Source: Rubrivivax sp.
GTDB lineage: Bacteria; Pseudomonadota; Gammaproteobacteria; Burkholderiales; Burkholderiaceae_C
Assembly: GCA_020852865.1 (NCBI GenBank)
Contig: JADYZZ010000054.1
Span: 161,496-225,495 of the forward strand
DNA: 64,000 bases
Direction of reading: 5' to 3'
The notes beneath the pieces are model-generated. The model did not search any database. It worked only from the letters and a program-made list of their open reading frames with translations, and was not told the DNA's origin. Made by a program: the position numbers and the translations under genes. Positions 11,155 to 18,208 of this stretch are shown here, piece by piece; the first letter of the stretch is position 1; every line of letters begins with the position of its first letter.

Positions 11155-12652
11155 AGGCGCCGCCACCCGGCTCGAAGGGCCGCTGCTGTTCCTGCGGCGC
11201 ACGCTCGACGTCGGGCTGCACGACGCCGTCGAGGTGACGGGCGGCGACGGCCGGCCGCGACGCGGCCGCGTGGCGGCGATCGACGAGCAGTTCATGACCA
11301 TCGAAGTGCTCGAGTCCACCGCCGGGCTGGCGCTGGCCGACACCGTGGTGCGCTTCCTCGGCGAGCCGCCCACCTTCGGCCTGGCGCCTTCGATCCTCGG
11401 GCGCGTGTTCAACGGCGTCGGCCAGGTGGTCGACGGCGGCCCGCCGATCGCGCCGCTGGTGCGCGCGCGCATCGACGGCCTGCCGATCAACCCGGTGGCG
11501 CGCGCCCAGCCGCGCGACTTCATCGAGACCGGCGTGACGACGCTCGATCTGATGAACAGCCTCGTGCGCGGGCAGAAGCTGCCGATCTTCAGCGGCGGCG
11601 GGCTGCCGCACGACCGCCTGGCTGCCGAGATCGCGCGCCACGCAAGGCTGCGCCAGCCGCCCGGGGCGGGCGGCGCAGGCGGCGGCACAGGCGGCGCGGG
11701 CGCCAGCGCCGGCGACGAGTTTGCGATCGTCTTCGCCGGCATCGGGCTGCCGCACGACAGCGCCGAATACTTCCGGCGCAGCCTCGAGGCCAGCGGCGCG
11801 CTCGAGCGCACGGCGCTGTTCCTGAACCTGGCGAGCGACTCGTCGACGCAGCGGCTGCTGACGCCGCGCTTCGCGCTCACCGCCGCCGAATACCTCGCGT
11901 TCTGCACCGGCAAGCATGTGCTGGCCATCCTCACCGACATGACCAACTACGCCGAGGCGCTGCGCGAGGTCTCGTCGAGCAAGGGCGAGATCCCGGCGCG
12001 CAAGGGCTTCCCGGGCTACCTCTACTCGGACCTGGCGACCTTGTTCGAGCGCGCCGGTACGATCCGCGGCGGGCGCGGCACGCTCACCCAGCTCTCCATC
12101 CTGACCATGCCCGGCGACGACATCAGCCATCCGATCCCCGACCTCACCGGCTACATCACGGAGGGCCAGATCGTGCTGTCGCGCGACCTCGACCGGCGCG
12201 CCGTCTACCCGCCGGTGGACGTGCTGCCGAGCCTGTCGCGGCTGATGAAGGACGGCACCGGCGGCCGGTACACGCACCCCGACCACCCGGCCCTGGCCAG
12301 CCAGCTCTACGCGGCCTACGCGCGCGCCGTGCAGGCACGCGTGCTCGCCAGCGTGGTGGGCGAGGAAGGCCTGGCGGCCACCGACCGCCAGTACCTCGCC
12401 TTCGGCCGCGCCTTCGAGGGGCAGCTCGTGCACCAGGAGGGCCCGCGCACGCTCGACGCGAGCATGCAGCTGGGCTGGCAGCTGCTCGCCGACCTGCCGC
12501 GCAGCGAGCTCACGCGCCTGTCGGACGCACAGATCGCCGCCCACCTGGGCGGCGCCGCCGCCGCAGCCCTGACGGCCGCAGGCGCAGCGGCCGCAGGCGC
12601 GCCGGCCGCAGCCGTGGCGGCCGCAGACGCGCCAGCAGGGCCGGCGCGATGA
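11138..12652 (+). CDS. ntpB: V/A-type ATPase regulatory subunit B
   Basis: 504 residues from GTG 11138, with GAGGAG eight bases upstream. The family pattern is clear: a non-functional P-loop (F-S-G-G-G-L-P-H-D-R-L-A, about 151-162), then D-M-T-N-Y-A-E-A-L-R-E-V, then P-G-Y-L-Y-S-D-L-A. A Gly/Ala-rich insertion at about 173-192 interrupts the nucleotide domain, and the last 40 or so residues are an Ala-rich tail not expected in the family. Ends with an ATGA overlap to the D gene. Confidence 0.95.
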   Translation: MRLTAEGAATRLEGPLLFLRRTLDVGLHDAVEVTGGDGRPRRGRVAAIDEQFMTIEVLESTAGLALADTVVRFLGEPPTFGLAPSILGRVFNGVGQVVDGGPPIAPLVRARIDGLPINPVARAQPRDFIETGVTTLDLMNSLVRGQKLPIFSGGGLPHDRLAAEIARHARLRQPPGAGGAGGGTGGAGASAGDEFAIVFAGIGLPHDSAEYFRRSLEASGALERTALFLNLASDSSTQRLLTPRFALTAAEYLAFCTGKHVLAILTDMTNYAEALREVSSSKGEIPARKGFPGYLYSDLATLFERAGTIRGGRGTLTQLSILTMPGDDISHPIPDLTGYITEGQIVLSRDLDRRAVYPPVDVLPSLSRLMKDGTGGRYTHPDHPALASQLYAAYARAVQARVLASVVGEEGLAATDRQYLAFGRAFEGQLVHQEGPRTLDASMQLGWQLLADLPRSELTRLSDAQIAAHLGGAAAAALTAAGAAAAGAPAAAVAAADAPAGPAR

Positions 12653-13275
12653 ACGAGCGCAGCCCCTCGCGCGCCGCGCTGCTCGAGCTGCACGACGAGC
12701 GCCACGCCATGCGCGAGGGCCATGTCTTCCTCGACGAGAAATGCCTGCTGCTGGCCGGCGAGATGCTGCGCCAGCTCGCCCGGCAGGCAGCACTCGAGCG
12801 GCGGCTGCTGGCCTGCCACGAGGCGGCCCTGCACGCACTGGCCGCCGCACTCGGCCGCCACGGACTCGAGGGCCTGCTGGTGCAGCCGGCGCCGGCCGCC
12901 GCCGGGCGGCTGCACGCGCATGACGCCGCGCTGATGGGCGTGGCGCTGCAGCAGGCGCGCTGGCAGCCGGCGGGCGACCCGACGCAAGTACCGCCGCCGG
13001 TGGTGCCCTCGCCCGAGGCACGCGCCTGCCGCGCCGCCTTCGCCGCCTTGCTCGAGGCGGCCGCGCCGCTGGCGGCGGTGAATGGCAACCTCGAGCGGCT
13101 GTCGCAGGAGTACCGCCGCTCGGTGCGCCGGGCGCGCGCGCTGCAAGACGTGCTGCTGCCCGAGCTCGAGCGCGAACTGCTCGATATGGGCGGCACGCTC
13201 GACGAGCTCGAGCAGCAGGATCTGGTCTCGATGCGCGCGCCGCGCCGCCGCGCCGCGGCGCCGGCCGGAGACTGA
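12649..13275 (+). CDS. ntpD: V/A-type ATPase subunit D (central shaft)
   Basis: 208 residues with two long helices at the ends (R-A-A-L-L-E-L-H-D-E-R-H-A-M-R-E-G and L-Q-D-V-L-L-P-E-L-E-R-E-L) and a shorter middle, the antiparallel coiled-coil layout of the rotor shaft subunit D; R-R-A-R-A-L-Q-D-V-L-L-P is close to the R-R-V-N-A-L-E family signature. ATGA overlap with ntpB. It is the last ATPase gene; a START-domain gene follows after 2 bp. Confidence 0.88.
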   Translation: MNERSPSRAALLELHDERHAMREGHVFLDEKCLLLAGEMLRQLARQAALERRLLACHEAALHALAAALGRHGLEGLLVQPAPAAAGRLHAHDAALMGVALQQARWQPAGDPTQVPPPVVPSPEARACRAAFAALLEAAAPLAAVNGNLERLSQEYRRSVRRARALQDVLLPELERELLDMGGTLDELEQQDLVSMRAPRRRAAAPAGD

Positions 13276-13277
13276 GC

Positions 13278-13895
13278 GTGGACCTGCGCCGCAGCGCCCT
13301 CGTCGCCCACCCGGCGGAGCGGCTGTACACGCTGATCGAGGCGGCCGAGGACTACCCGAAGTTCCTGCCCTGGTGCGCCAGCGCGACGATCCTGGGGCGC
13401 GACGCCGGGCTCGTCTCGGCGCGCATCGAGGTCGCCTGGCGCGGCGTGCGCTTCGGCTTCGTCACCGTCAACGAGAAGCGCTTTCCGCACTGGATGTCGA
13501 TCCGGCTCGAGCAGGGCCCGTTCCGCCGCTTCGAGGGCGAATGGCGCCTGACGCCGCTCGCCGACTGGGGCTGCCGCGTCGAGTTCCGGCTGACCTACGA
13601 GTTCAACGCCGCGCTGATCGGACCGCTGGCCGCACCGGTGTTCGCCCACCTGACCGACACGCTCGTCGACGCCTTCGTGCGCCGCGCCGACGAACTGGGC
13701 ACGCGCATGACGCTGTCGCCTGCGGCCGCACCGCCCGCCATCCCCGCTGCCATCCCCGCTGCCATCCCCGCTGCCGTGCCCGCTTCCTTGCCCGCTGCCC
13801 TGCCCCCGGCCCTGCCCTGTGCCGCGCCATCGGCCGCGCCGACCGCCGCGGGCGCGCCGCCTGCCGGCCCCTCTTCCCCACCGTTGCAGGAGTGA
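13278..13895 (+). CDS. COQ10/RatA-type START-domain protein
   Basis: 205 residues from GTG 13278, 2 bp after ntpD. Residues 1-150 match the polyketide cyclase/START fold of the RatA and COQ10 family (H-P-A-E-R-L-Y-T-L-I-E-A-A-E-D-Y-P-K-F-L-P-W-C, and F-E-G-E-W-R-L-T-P). COQ10 proteins bind the quinone tail and help quinone use; RatA was described as a ribosome-binding toxin. With ubiE and menA two genes further on, a quinone-carrier role is the better guess, but this is inference. Residues about 153-205 are an Ala/Pro tail built from 12-bp repeats. Confidence 0.8.
   Translation: MDLRRSALVAHPAERLYTLIEAAEDYPKFLPWCASATILGRDAGLVSARIEVAWRGVRFGFVTVNEKRFPHWMSIRLEQGPFRRFEGEWRLTPLADWGCRVEFRLTYEFNAALIGPLAAPVFAHLTDTLVDAFVRRADELGTRMTLSPAAAPPAIPAAIPAAIPAAVPASLPAALPPALPCAAPSAAPTAAGAPPAGPSSPPLQE
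13737..13796 (+). repeat. 12-bp tandem repeat in the tail of the START-domain gene
   Basis: Five units of gccatccccgct: three perfect, then gccgtgcccgct and tccttgcccgct. They encode an Ala/Ile/Pro-rich C-terminal tail. The unit is a multiple of three, so copy-number change would keep the frame. Confidence 0.9.
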
Positions 13896-13899
13896 ATCC

Positions 13900-14379
13900 A
13901 TGACGACCGCCTACGACGCGCTGCGCGGTTCCGCGCTCGCGGCCGAACTGAGCGACGCGCAATGCCGCACGCTCGCCGCGCTGACGGCGCTGCGCGACCT
14001 CGCCGACGGCGAGGTGCTGGTGCACGAGGGCCGGGCCGACAGCCGCCTGTATCTCGTGCTCGCCGGGGCGCTGGGCGTCGTGCGCGGCGCCGGCACACCG
14101 GGCGAGGTGCCGCTGTTCGCGCTGGTGCCGGGCGAAACGGCGGGCGAGCTCAGCTTTCTCGACGACAGCGTGCACTACGCGTCCTTCGTCGCGCGCGGCG
14201 CGACGCGCGTGCTCGGCCTCGAGCGCGCGCAGCTCGAGTCGCTGATCGAGCGCGAGCCGCACATCGTCTATCGCGTGATGCGCGCCATCGTGCGGCGCGT
14301 GCACCAGATCCAGCAGCGCCTGTCGGCGCAGGCCGCCGAGCTGTCCAACTACATCTACAAGCAGCATGGCCGCTATTGA
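13900..14379 (+). CDS. cyclic-nucleotide-binding-fold protein without DNA-binding domain
   Basis: 159 residues from ATG 13900, preceded by AGGAG. The chain has the Crp-type beta-barrel pattern (D-G-E-V-L-V-H-E-G, L-Y-L-V-L-A-G, G-E-L-S-F-L-D-D) and then a helix ending in Y-K-Q-H-G-R-Y; no helix-turn-helix follows. The phosphate-binding segment reads G-E-L-S-F-L-D-D-S-V-H-Y-A-S-F and lacks the usual arginine, so cAMP binding is doubtful. Sits 4 bp after the START gene and 30 bp before ubiE. A ligand-sensing or regulatory partner of the ATPase/quinone operon is possible. Confidence 0.75.
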   Translation: MTTAYDALRGSALAAELSDAQCRTLAALTALRDLADGEVLVHEGRADSRLYLVLAGALGVVRGAGTPGEVPLFALVPGETAGELSFLDDSVHYASFVARGATRVLGLERAQLESLIEREPHIVYRVMRAIVRRVHQIQQRLSAQAAELSNYIYKQHGRY

Positions 14380-14409
14380 GCGCCGCCGCGCAGACCAGGG
14401 GCCGCAGCG

Positions 14410-15186
14410 ATGAATCCGCTGGCGCGCACGTTCGGCTTCCAGAGCGTCGACGAGGCCGAGCGCGAACGCCGCATCCGGCGCGTGTTCGCGGCGGTCGCCG
14501 CGCGCTACGACCTGATGAACGACCTCATGAGCCTGGGCATCCACCGCCTGTGGAAGCGCCGGCTCGTGCGCATGGCGGCGCCGGCGCCGGGGCAGGTGAT
14601 CGTCGACCTCGCGGGCGGCACCGGCGACGTGGCCGCGCGCTTGGCCGCGCCCGACCGCCTGGTGGCGGTGTGCGACCCGAGCGTGCCGATGATGCGCGCC
14701 GGCCGTGCGCGCGCCGACGCGCGCCTGGCGCAGGTGCACTGGCTGGCCGGCACCGGCGAGCGGCTGCCGCTGGCCGACGCCAGCGTCGACACCCTCACCA
14801 TCGCCTTCGGCATCCGCAACGTCACGCGCATCGAGCAGGCGCTGGCCGAGGCGCTGCGCGTGCTCAAGCCGGGCGGGCGCTTCCTGTGCCTGGAGTTCTC
14901 GACGCCGCACGCGCTCGTGCGGCCCTTCTACAACCTCTTCTCGTTCACGGTCATTCCGCGCCTGGGTGCCTGGGTGGCGCGCGCACCCGAGGCCTACACC
15001 TACCTCGTCGAGTCGATCCGGCGCTTCCCCGACCAGCAGGCCTTCGGCGCGCTCGTCGCGCAGGCCGGCTTCGCCGACGTGATGCATCGCAATCTGAGCT
15101 TCGGAATCGCCTGCATCCACGTCGGCACCAAGCGGCGAGCAGCGAGCGCGACGACAATGCACGGCGTGAGCGCAACCTCGCCCTGA
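14410..15186 (+). CDS. ubiE: ubiquinone/menaquinone C-methyltransferase
   Basis: 258 residues. SAM-dependent methylation of demethylmenaquinone to menaquinone and of the ubiquinone precursor. Motif I is V-D-L-A-G-G-T-G-D-V-A; family stretches include R-Y-D-L-M-N-D-L-M-S-L-G-I-H-R-L-W-K and T-I-A-F-G-I-R-N-V-T-R. Length agrees with UbiE/COQ5. The neighbour menA starts 18 bp after its stop, which points to the menaquinone reaction in this context. Confidence 0.95.
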   Translation: MNPLARTFGFQSVDEAERERRIRRVFAAVAARYDLMNDLMSLGIHRLWKRRLVRMAAPAPGQVIVDLAGGTGDVAARLAAPDRLVAVCDPSVPMMRAGRARADARLAQVHWLAGTGERLPLADASVDTLTIAFGIRNVTRIEQALAEALRVLKPGGRFLCLEFSTPHALVRPFYNLFSFTVIPRLGAWVARAPEAYTYLVESIRRFPDQQAFGALVAQAGFADVMHRNLSFGIACIHVGTKRRAASATTMHGVSATSP

Positions 15187-15204
15187 ACCCGCCCTGAACC
15201 CGCC

Positions 15205-16143
15205 ATGAACGTTCGGCAGCAGACCTCCGGCCGCAGCGTGCGCGCCGGTTCCACCGCCGCGTGGCTGGCGGCGGTGCGCCCGAACAGCCTGCTGGTGGCC
15301 GTGACCCCGGTGCTGGCCGGCGCCGCGCTCGGCTGGCTGCGCACCGGAACGCTGGACTTCACCGTCGCGCTCATCATCCTGGCGGCGGCGCTGCTGGTGC
15401 AGATGGCGAGCAACCTGCAGAACGACGTCGGCTACACCGCGCGCGGCGCCGAGGCGAGCGGCACGCGCATCGGGCTGCCGCGCGCCACCGCGCTGGGCTG
15501 GCTGCGCGTGCGCCAGGTGCGCACCGCCGTCGTGCTGGTGTCGGCGCTGGCCGCCGCGCTCGGACTGTGGCTGCTCGCGCTGCGCGGCTGGCCGGTGCTG
15601 GCCGTCGGCGCGTCCTCGCTGGCCGCGGCGCTGGCCTACATGGGCGGGCCCAGGCCGATCGCCTATACGCCGCTGGGCGAGCTCACGGTGTTCGTCTTCT
15701 TCGGTCTGGTGGCCGTGATGGGCACCGACTGGGTGCTCACCGATTCGATCGGCGCGGCCACGGCGGCCGCCTCGGTCGCGATCGGCAGCCTGGCGGCGGC
15801 GGCACTGGCCGTGAACAACCAGCGCGACATCGCGCACGACGCGCTCGTCGGCCGCCGCACCTTCCCGGTGGCCTTCGGCGCCGCGGCGGCCCAGCGCCTG
15901 TATGCGGCGCTGCTGTTCGGGCCCTTCGCGCTCACGCCGCTCGTCGCCTGGCTGGCGGGCACGGCCTGGCTGCTGCTGCCCCTGCTGCTGCTGCCCGCGG
16001 CCCGCAGCCTCCGGCGCGACTTCCTGCGCTGCCCGCCGGGGCTGGCCTTCAACCAGGTACTGTTTCGCACCTTCCGCCTCGGGCTGGTGTACTCGGCACT
16101 GCTCGCCGCGGGCGCGGTGCTCGGGCGGCTGTGGGGCGCGTGA
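15205..16143 (+). CDS. menA: 1,4-dihydroxy-2-naphthoate polyprenyltransferase
   Basis: 312 residues with about eight membrane helices. Attaches the isoprenoid chain to dihydroxynaphthoate, giving demethylmenaquinone. The prenyl-diphosphate motif is N-L-Q-N-D-V-G-Y-T and the second aspartate motif is V-N-N-Q-R-D-I-A-H-D; R-R-T-F-P-V follows, as in MenA rather than UbiA. The other menaquinone genes are not in the window. Ends in a GTGA overlap with the next gene. Confidence 0.92.
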   Translation: MNVRQQTSGRSVRAGSTAAWLAAVRPNSLLVAVTPVLAGAALGWLRTGTLDFTVALIILAAALLVQMASNLQNDVGYTARGAEASGTRIGLPRATALGWLRVRQVRTAVVLVSALAAALGLWLLALRGWPVLAVGASSLAAALAYMGGPRPIAYTPLGELTVFVFFGLVAVMGTDWVLTDSIGAATAAASVAIGSLAAAALAVNNQRDIAHDALVGRRTFPVAFGAAAAQRLYAALLFGPFALTPLVAWLAGTAWLLLPLLLLPAARSLRRDFLRCPPGLAFNQVLFRTFRLGLVYSALLAAGAVLGRLWGA

Positions 16144-17123
16144 CCGACCCGCTCTCGCGCCGCCGCGCCATCGCGGCGGCGGCCGGCGGCCTGGGCTGGC
16201 CGGCGGCCCGGGGGCAGCCGGATCGTTTTCCCGCACGGCCGGTGCGCATCGTCGTGCCCTACGGGGTCGGCGTCGGCCCCGACATCGTGGCGCGCGCGCT
16301 CGGCGAGATCCTGACCAGGGTCTGGGGCCAGCCGGTGATCATCGAGAACAAGCCCGGCGCGTCGGGCATCGTCGCCTTCTCCGACCTGCGCCGCGTGGCG
16401 CCCGACGGCTGCACGCTGTACCTGGCCGACACGGCGACGCTGGCGGTCAACCCGCTCATCAACGACCGCCTGCCCTACGACCCGCAGCGCGACCTGGCGC
16501 CGATCACGCTGCTGTTCCGCGCCACCTTCGTGATCCTCGTCGGCGGCGGCAGCCGCTTCGGCACGATCGCGCAGCTGCTCGACGGCGCGCGCCGCGAGCC
16601 GGGCCGCGTAAGCTACGCCTCGCTCGGCAACGGCCACGCCAGCCAGATGGCGATCGAGACGCTCGCCTACGCCGCCGACGTGCGGCTGCTGCACGTGCCG
16701 TTCAAGGATGCCGGCGCGCTGTTCAGCGCCGTGGCCGCCGGCGACGTCGACTTCACGGCGTTCAGCATGAACACCGTGGCCGGACTGACCGCACGCGGCC
16801 GCCTGCGTGCGCTGGCCGTCGCCGCGCGCCGGCGCCTGCCCGAATACCCGCAGCTGCCGACGCTGGCCGAAGCCGGCGCGCCGGCGGTCGAGATGCACCC
16901 CTGGGCGGCGCTGGTGGCGCCGGCCGGCGTGCCGCCGGCGATCCTCGGGCAGTTGCACGACGACATCGTGGCCGCGCTCGATTCGCCCGAGCTGCGCCGG
17001 CGCGTCGACGCGTTCGGCTTCGAGCTGACGCCGAGCACGCCGCGCGAGCTGCGCCTGCGCGTCGAGGCCGACCTTGCGCTGTATGCGCCGCTGGTGCGCG
17101 ACGGACGAGTGGCGAAGGTCTGA
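16140..17123 (+). CDS. Bug/TctC-family tripartite tricarboxylate-type solute-binding protein
   Basis: 327 residues from GTG 16140, overlapping the menA stop. The first 25 residues include S-R-R-R-A-I-A-A-A-A-G-G-L-G-W, a Tat- or Sec-type export signal. The body has typical Bug motifs: F-P-A-R-P-V-R-I-V-V-P-Y, I-I-E-N-K-P-G-A-S-G and V-P-F-K-D-A-G-A-L-F. Bug proteins bind carboxylates and related small molecules in the periplasm; the ligand is unknown and no TctA/TctB membrane genes are near. Its place at the end of a quinone operon is unexplained. Confidence 0.88.
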   Translation: MTDPLSRRRAIAAAAGGLGWPAARGQPDRFPARPVRIVVPYGVGVGPDIVARALGEILTRVWGQPVIIENKPGASGIVAFSDLRRVAPDGCTLYLADTATLAVNPLINDRLPYDPQRDLAPITLLFRATFVILVGGGSRFGTIAQLLDGARREPGRVSYASLGNGHASQMAIETLAYAADVRLLHVPFKDAGALFSAVAAGDVDFTAFSMNTVAGLTARGRLRALAVAARRRLPEYPQLPTLAEAGAPAVEMHPWAALVAPAGVPPAILGQLHDDIVAALDSPELRRRVDAFGFELTPSTPRELRLRVEADLALYAPLVRDGRVAKV

Positions 17124-17135
17124 ACGGCTGGCGCG

Positions 17136-17153
17136 GCAGCGCGCGGGCGCTGC
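17136..17153 (+). terminator. hairpin after the V-ATPase/quinone operon
   Basis: GCAGCGC-GCGG-GCGCTGC, a perfect 7-bp stem 12 bp after the stop of the Bug gene and between converging genes. There is no U run, so termination is only suggested. Confidence 0.4.
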
Positions 17154-17183
17154 TCCCGCCGCCGGGGCGGGCAGGCGCCGGCC

Positions 17184-17816
17184 TCACTGCGCGATGCAGT
17201 GGCAGTAGACGAACTGCTGCACCTTGCCGGCCGGCGTGCGGTGCGCCTCGGTCGCGTGCTCGACGAGCACGAAGGCGGCGCCGAACTCGGCATGCAGCGC
17301 CTCGGGCGCGTAGCGCACCACCGGCAGCCCGCTGCACTGCAGCGGGCCTTCGGGGCCGAAGGCGGCGACGACGACATGCCCGCCCGGGCGCAGCGCGCGG
17401 CGCACCTGGCGCACGTAGGCCGCCCGCGCCTGCGGCTCGGTGAGGAAATGGAAGACGGCGCGGTCGTGCCAGATGTCCCAGGCCTGCCCGGGCAGCGCCG
17501 CCGTCGTCACGTCGCCCTCGAGCCAGTGCACGCTGGCCGCGCGCGACCCCAGGCGCGCCTGCGCCAGCTGGAGCGCCGCGGCCGAAAGGTCGAGCACGCT
17601 GACGTCGAACCGGCCCGCCTCCAGCAAGTCGTCGACCAGGGTCGAGGCGCCGCCGCCGACGTCGATGAGCCGGCAGGGGTCGCCCGCGGCGATGCGCCGA
17701 ATCAGCTCGAGCGAGCGCTCGGCGTGCGGCTGGAACCAGCTCAGCTCGCCGGCTGCCTTGGTGCGGTACACACGCTCCCAATGCTCCTTGCCGCCTGCGG
17801 GGGTCGCCTCGTCCAT
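17184..17816 (-). CDS. class I SAM-dependent methyltransferase
   Basis: 210 residues. Motif I is L-I-D-V-G-G-G-A-S-T-L-V (about residues 50-61), followed by V-L-D-L-S and the post-motif stretch D-I-W-H-D-R-A-V-F-H-F-L-T-E. This matches a small-molecule methyltransferase family common in proteobacteria (TPMT/Tehb-like) but gives no substrate. Single gene converging on the V-ATPase operon and divergent from ppdK. Confidence 0.85.
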   Translation of the reverse strand: MDEATPAGGKEHWERVYRTKAAGELSWFQPHAERSLELIRRIAAGDPCRLIDVGGGASTLVDDLLEAGRFDVSVLDLSAAALQLAQARLGSRAASVHWLEGDVTTAALPGQAWDIWHDRAVFHFLTEPQARAAYVRQVRRALRPGGHVVVAAFGPEGPLQCSGLPVVRYAPEALHAEFGAAFVLVEHATEAHRTPAGKVQQFVYCHCIAQ

Positions 17817-18208
17817 ACCGCCTCCGGGCTCCGCGCCTGTCGAGATGGGAATCGCACCGGCGTGACGCGTTCTTCACGGGCTCGCGCGCCCCGCGCGCCT
17901 CGCGTCGCTCGTGCGCGGCCATTGTGCCCGCCCGCGTGGTCGCATGGGCGGCGGCGGGCCGCGCCGCCCGGGCGCGCACCGGGTCGACCAGCCTCACCCG
18001 GCGCCGAGCCGGCAAGCCGAGCGCATCGGCCTGCAGTTCGCGCGTGCCGCGCCGCCCGCACAGAGCCGGCGCGTGGCCCGGCGAGCGGCTGACGCCGCTC
18101 AATTCCGGGCGCATCGCGGCGCTGCAGCATCGCAGCCGGGAACACCGCTGCGGCGCCGCGAGCGCGGCGCCGCACCGCCCTTTCATTCCCCGACACCAGA
18201 GGTTCGAC
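17817..18208. promoter_or_regulatory. 392-bp divergent intergenic region before ppdK
   Basis: No gene is supported here; open frames are GC-rich shadows. It must carry the promoters of the methyltransferase (minus) and ppdK (plus). At 18089-18102 lies CTGACGCCGCTCAA, a degenerate FNR-type site (one mismatch in TTGA-N6-TCAA) about 107 bp before the ppdK start. An AGAGG ribosome site precedes ATG 18209. Nothing else stands out. Confidence 0.5.
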
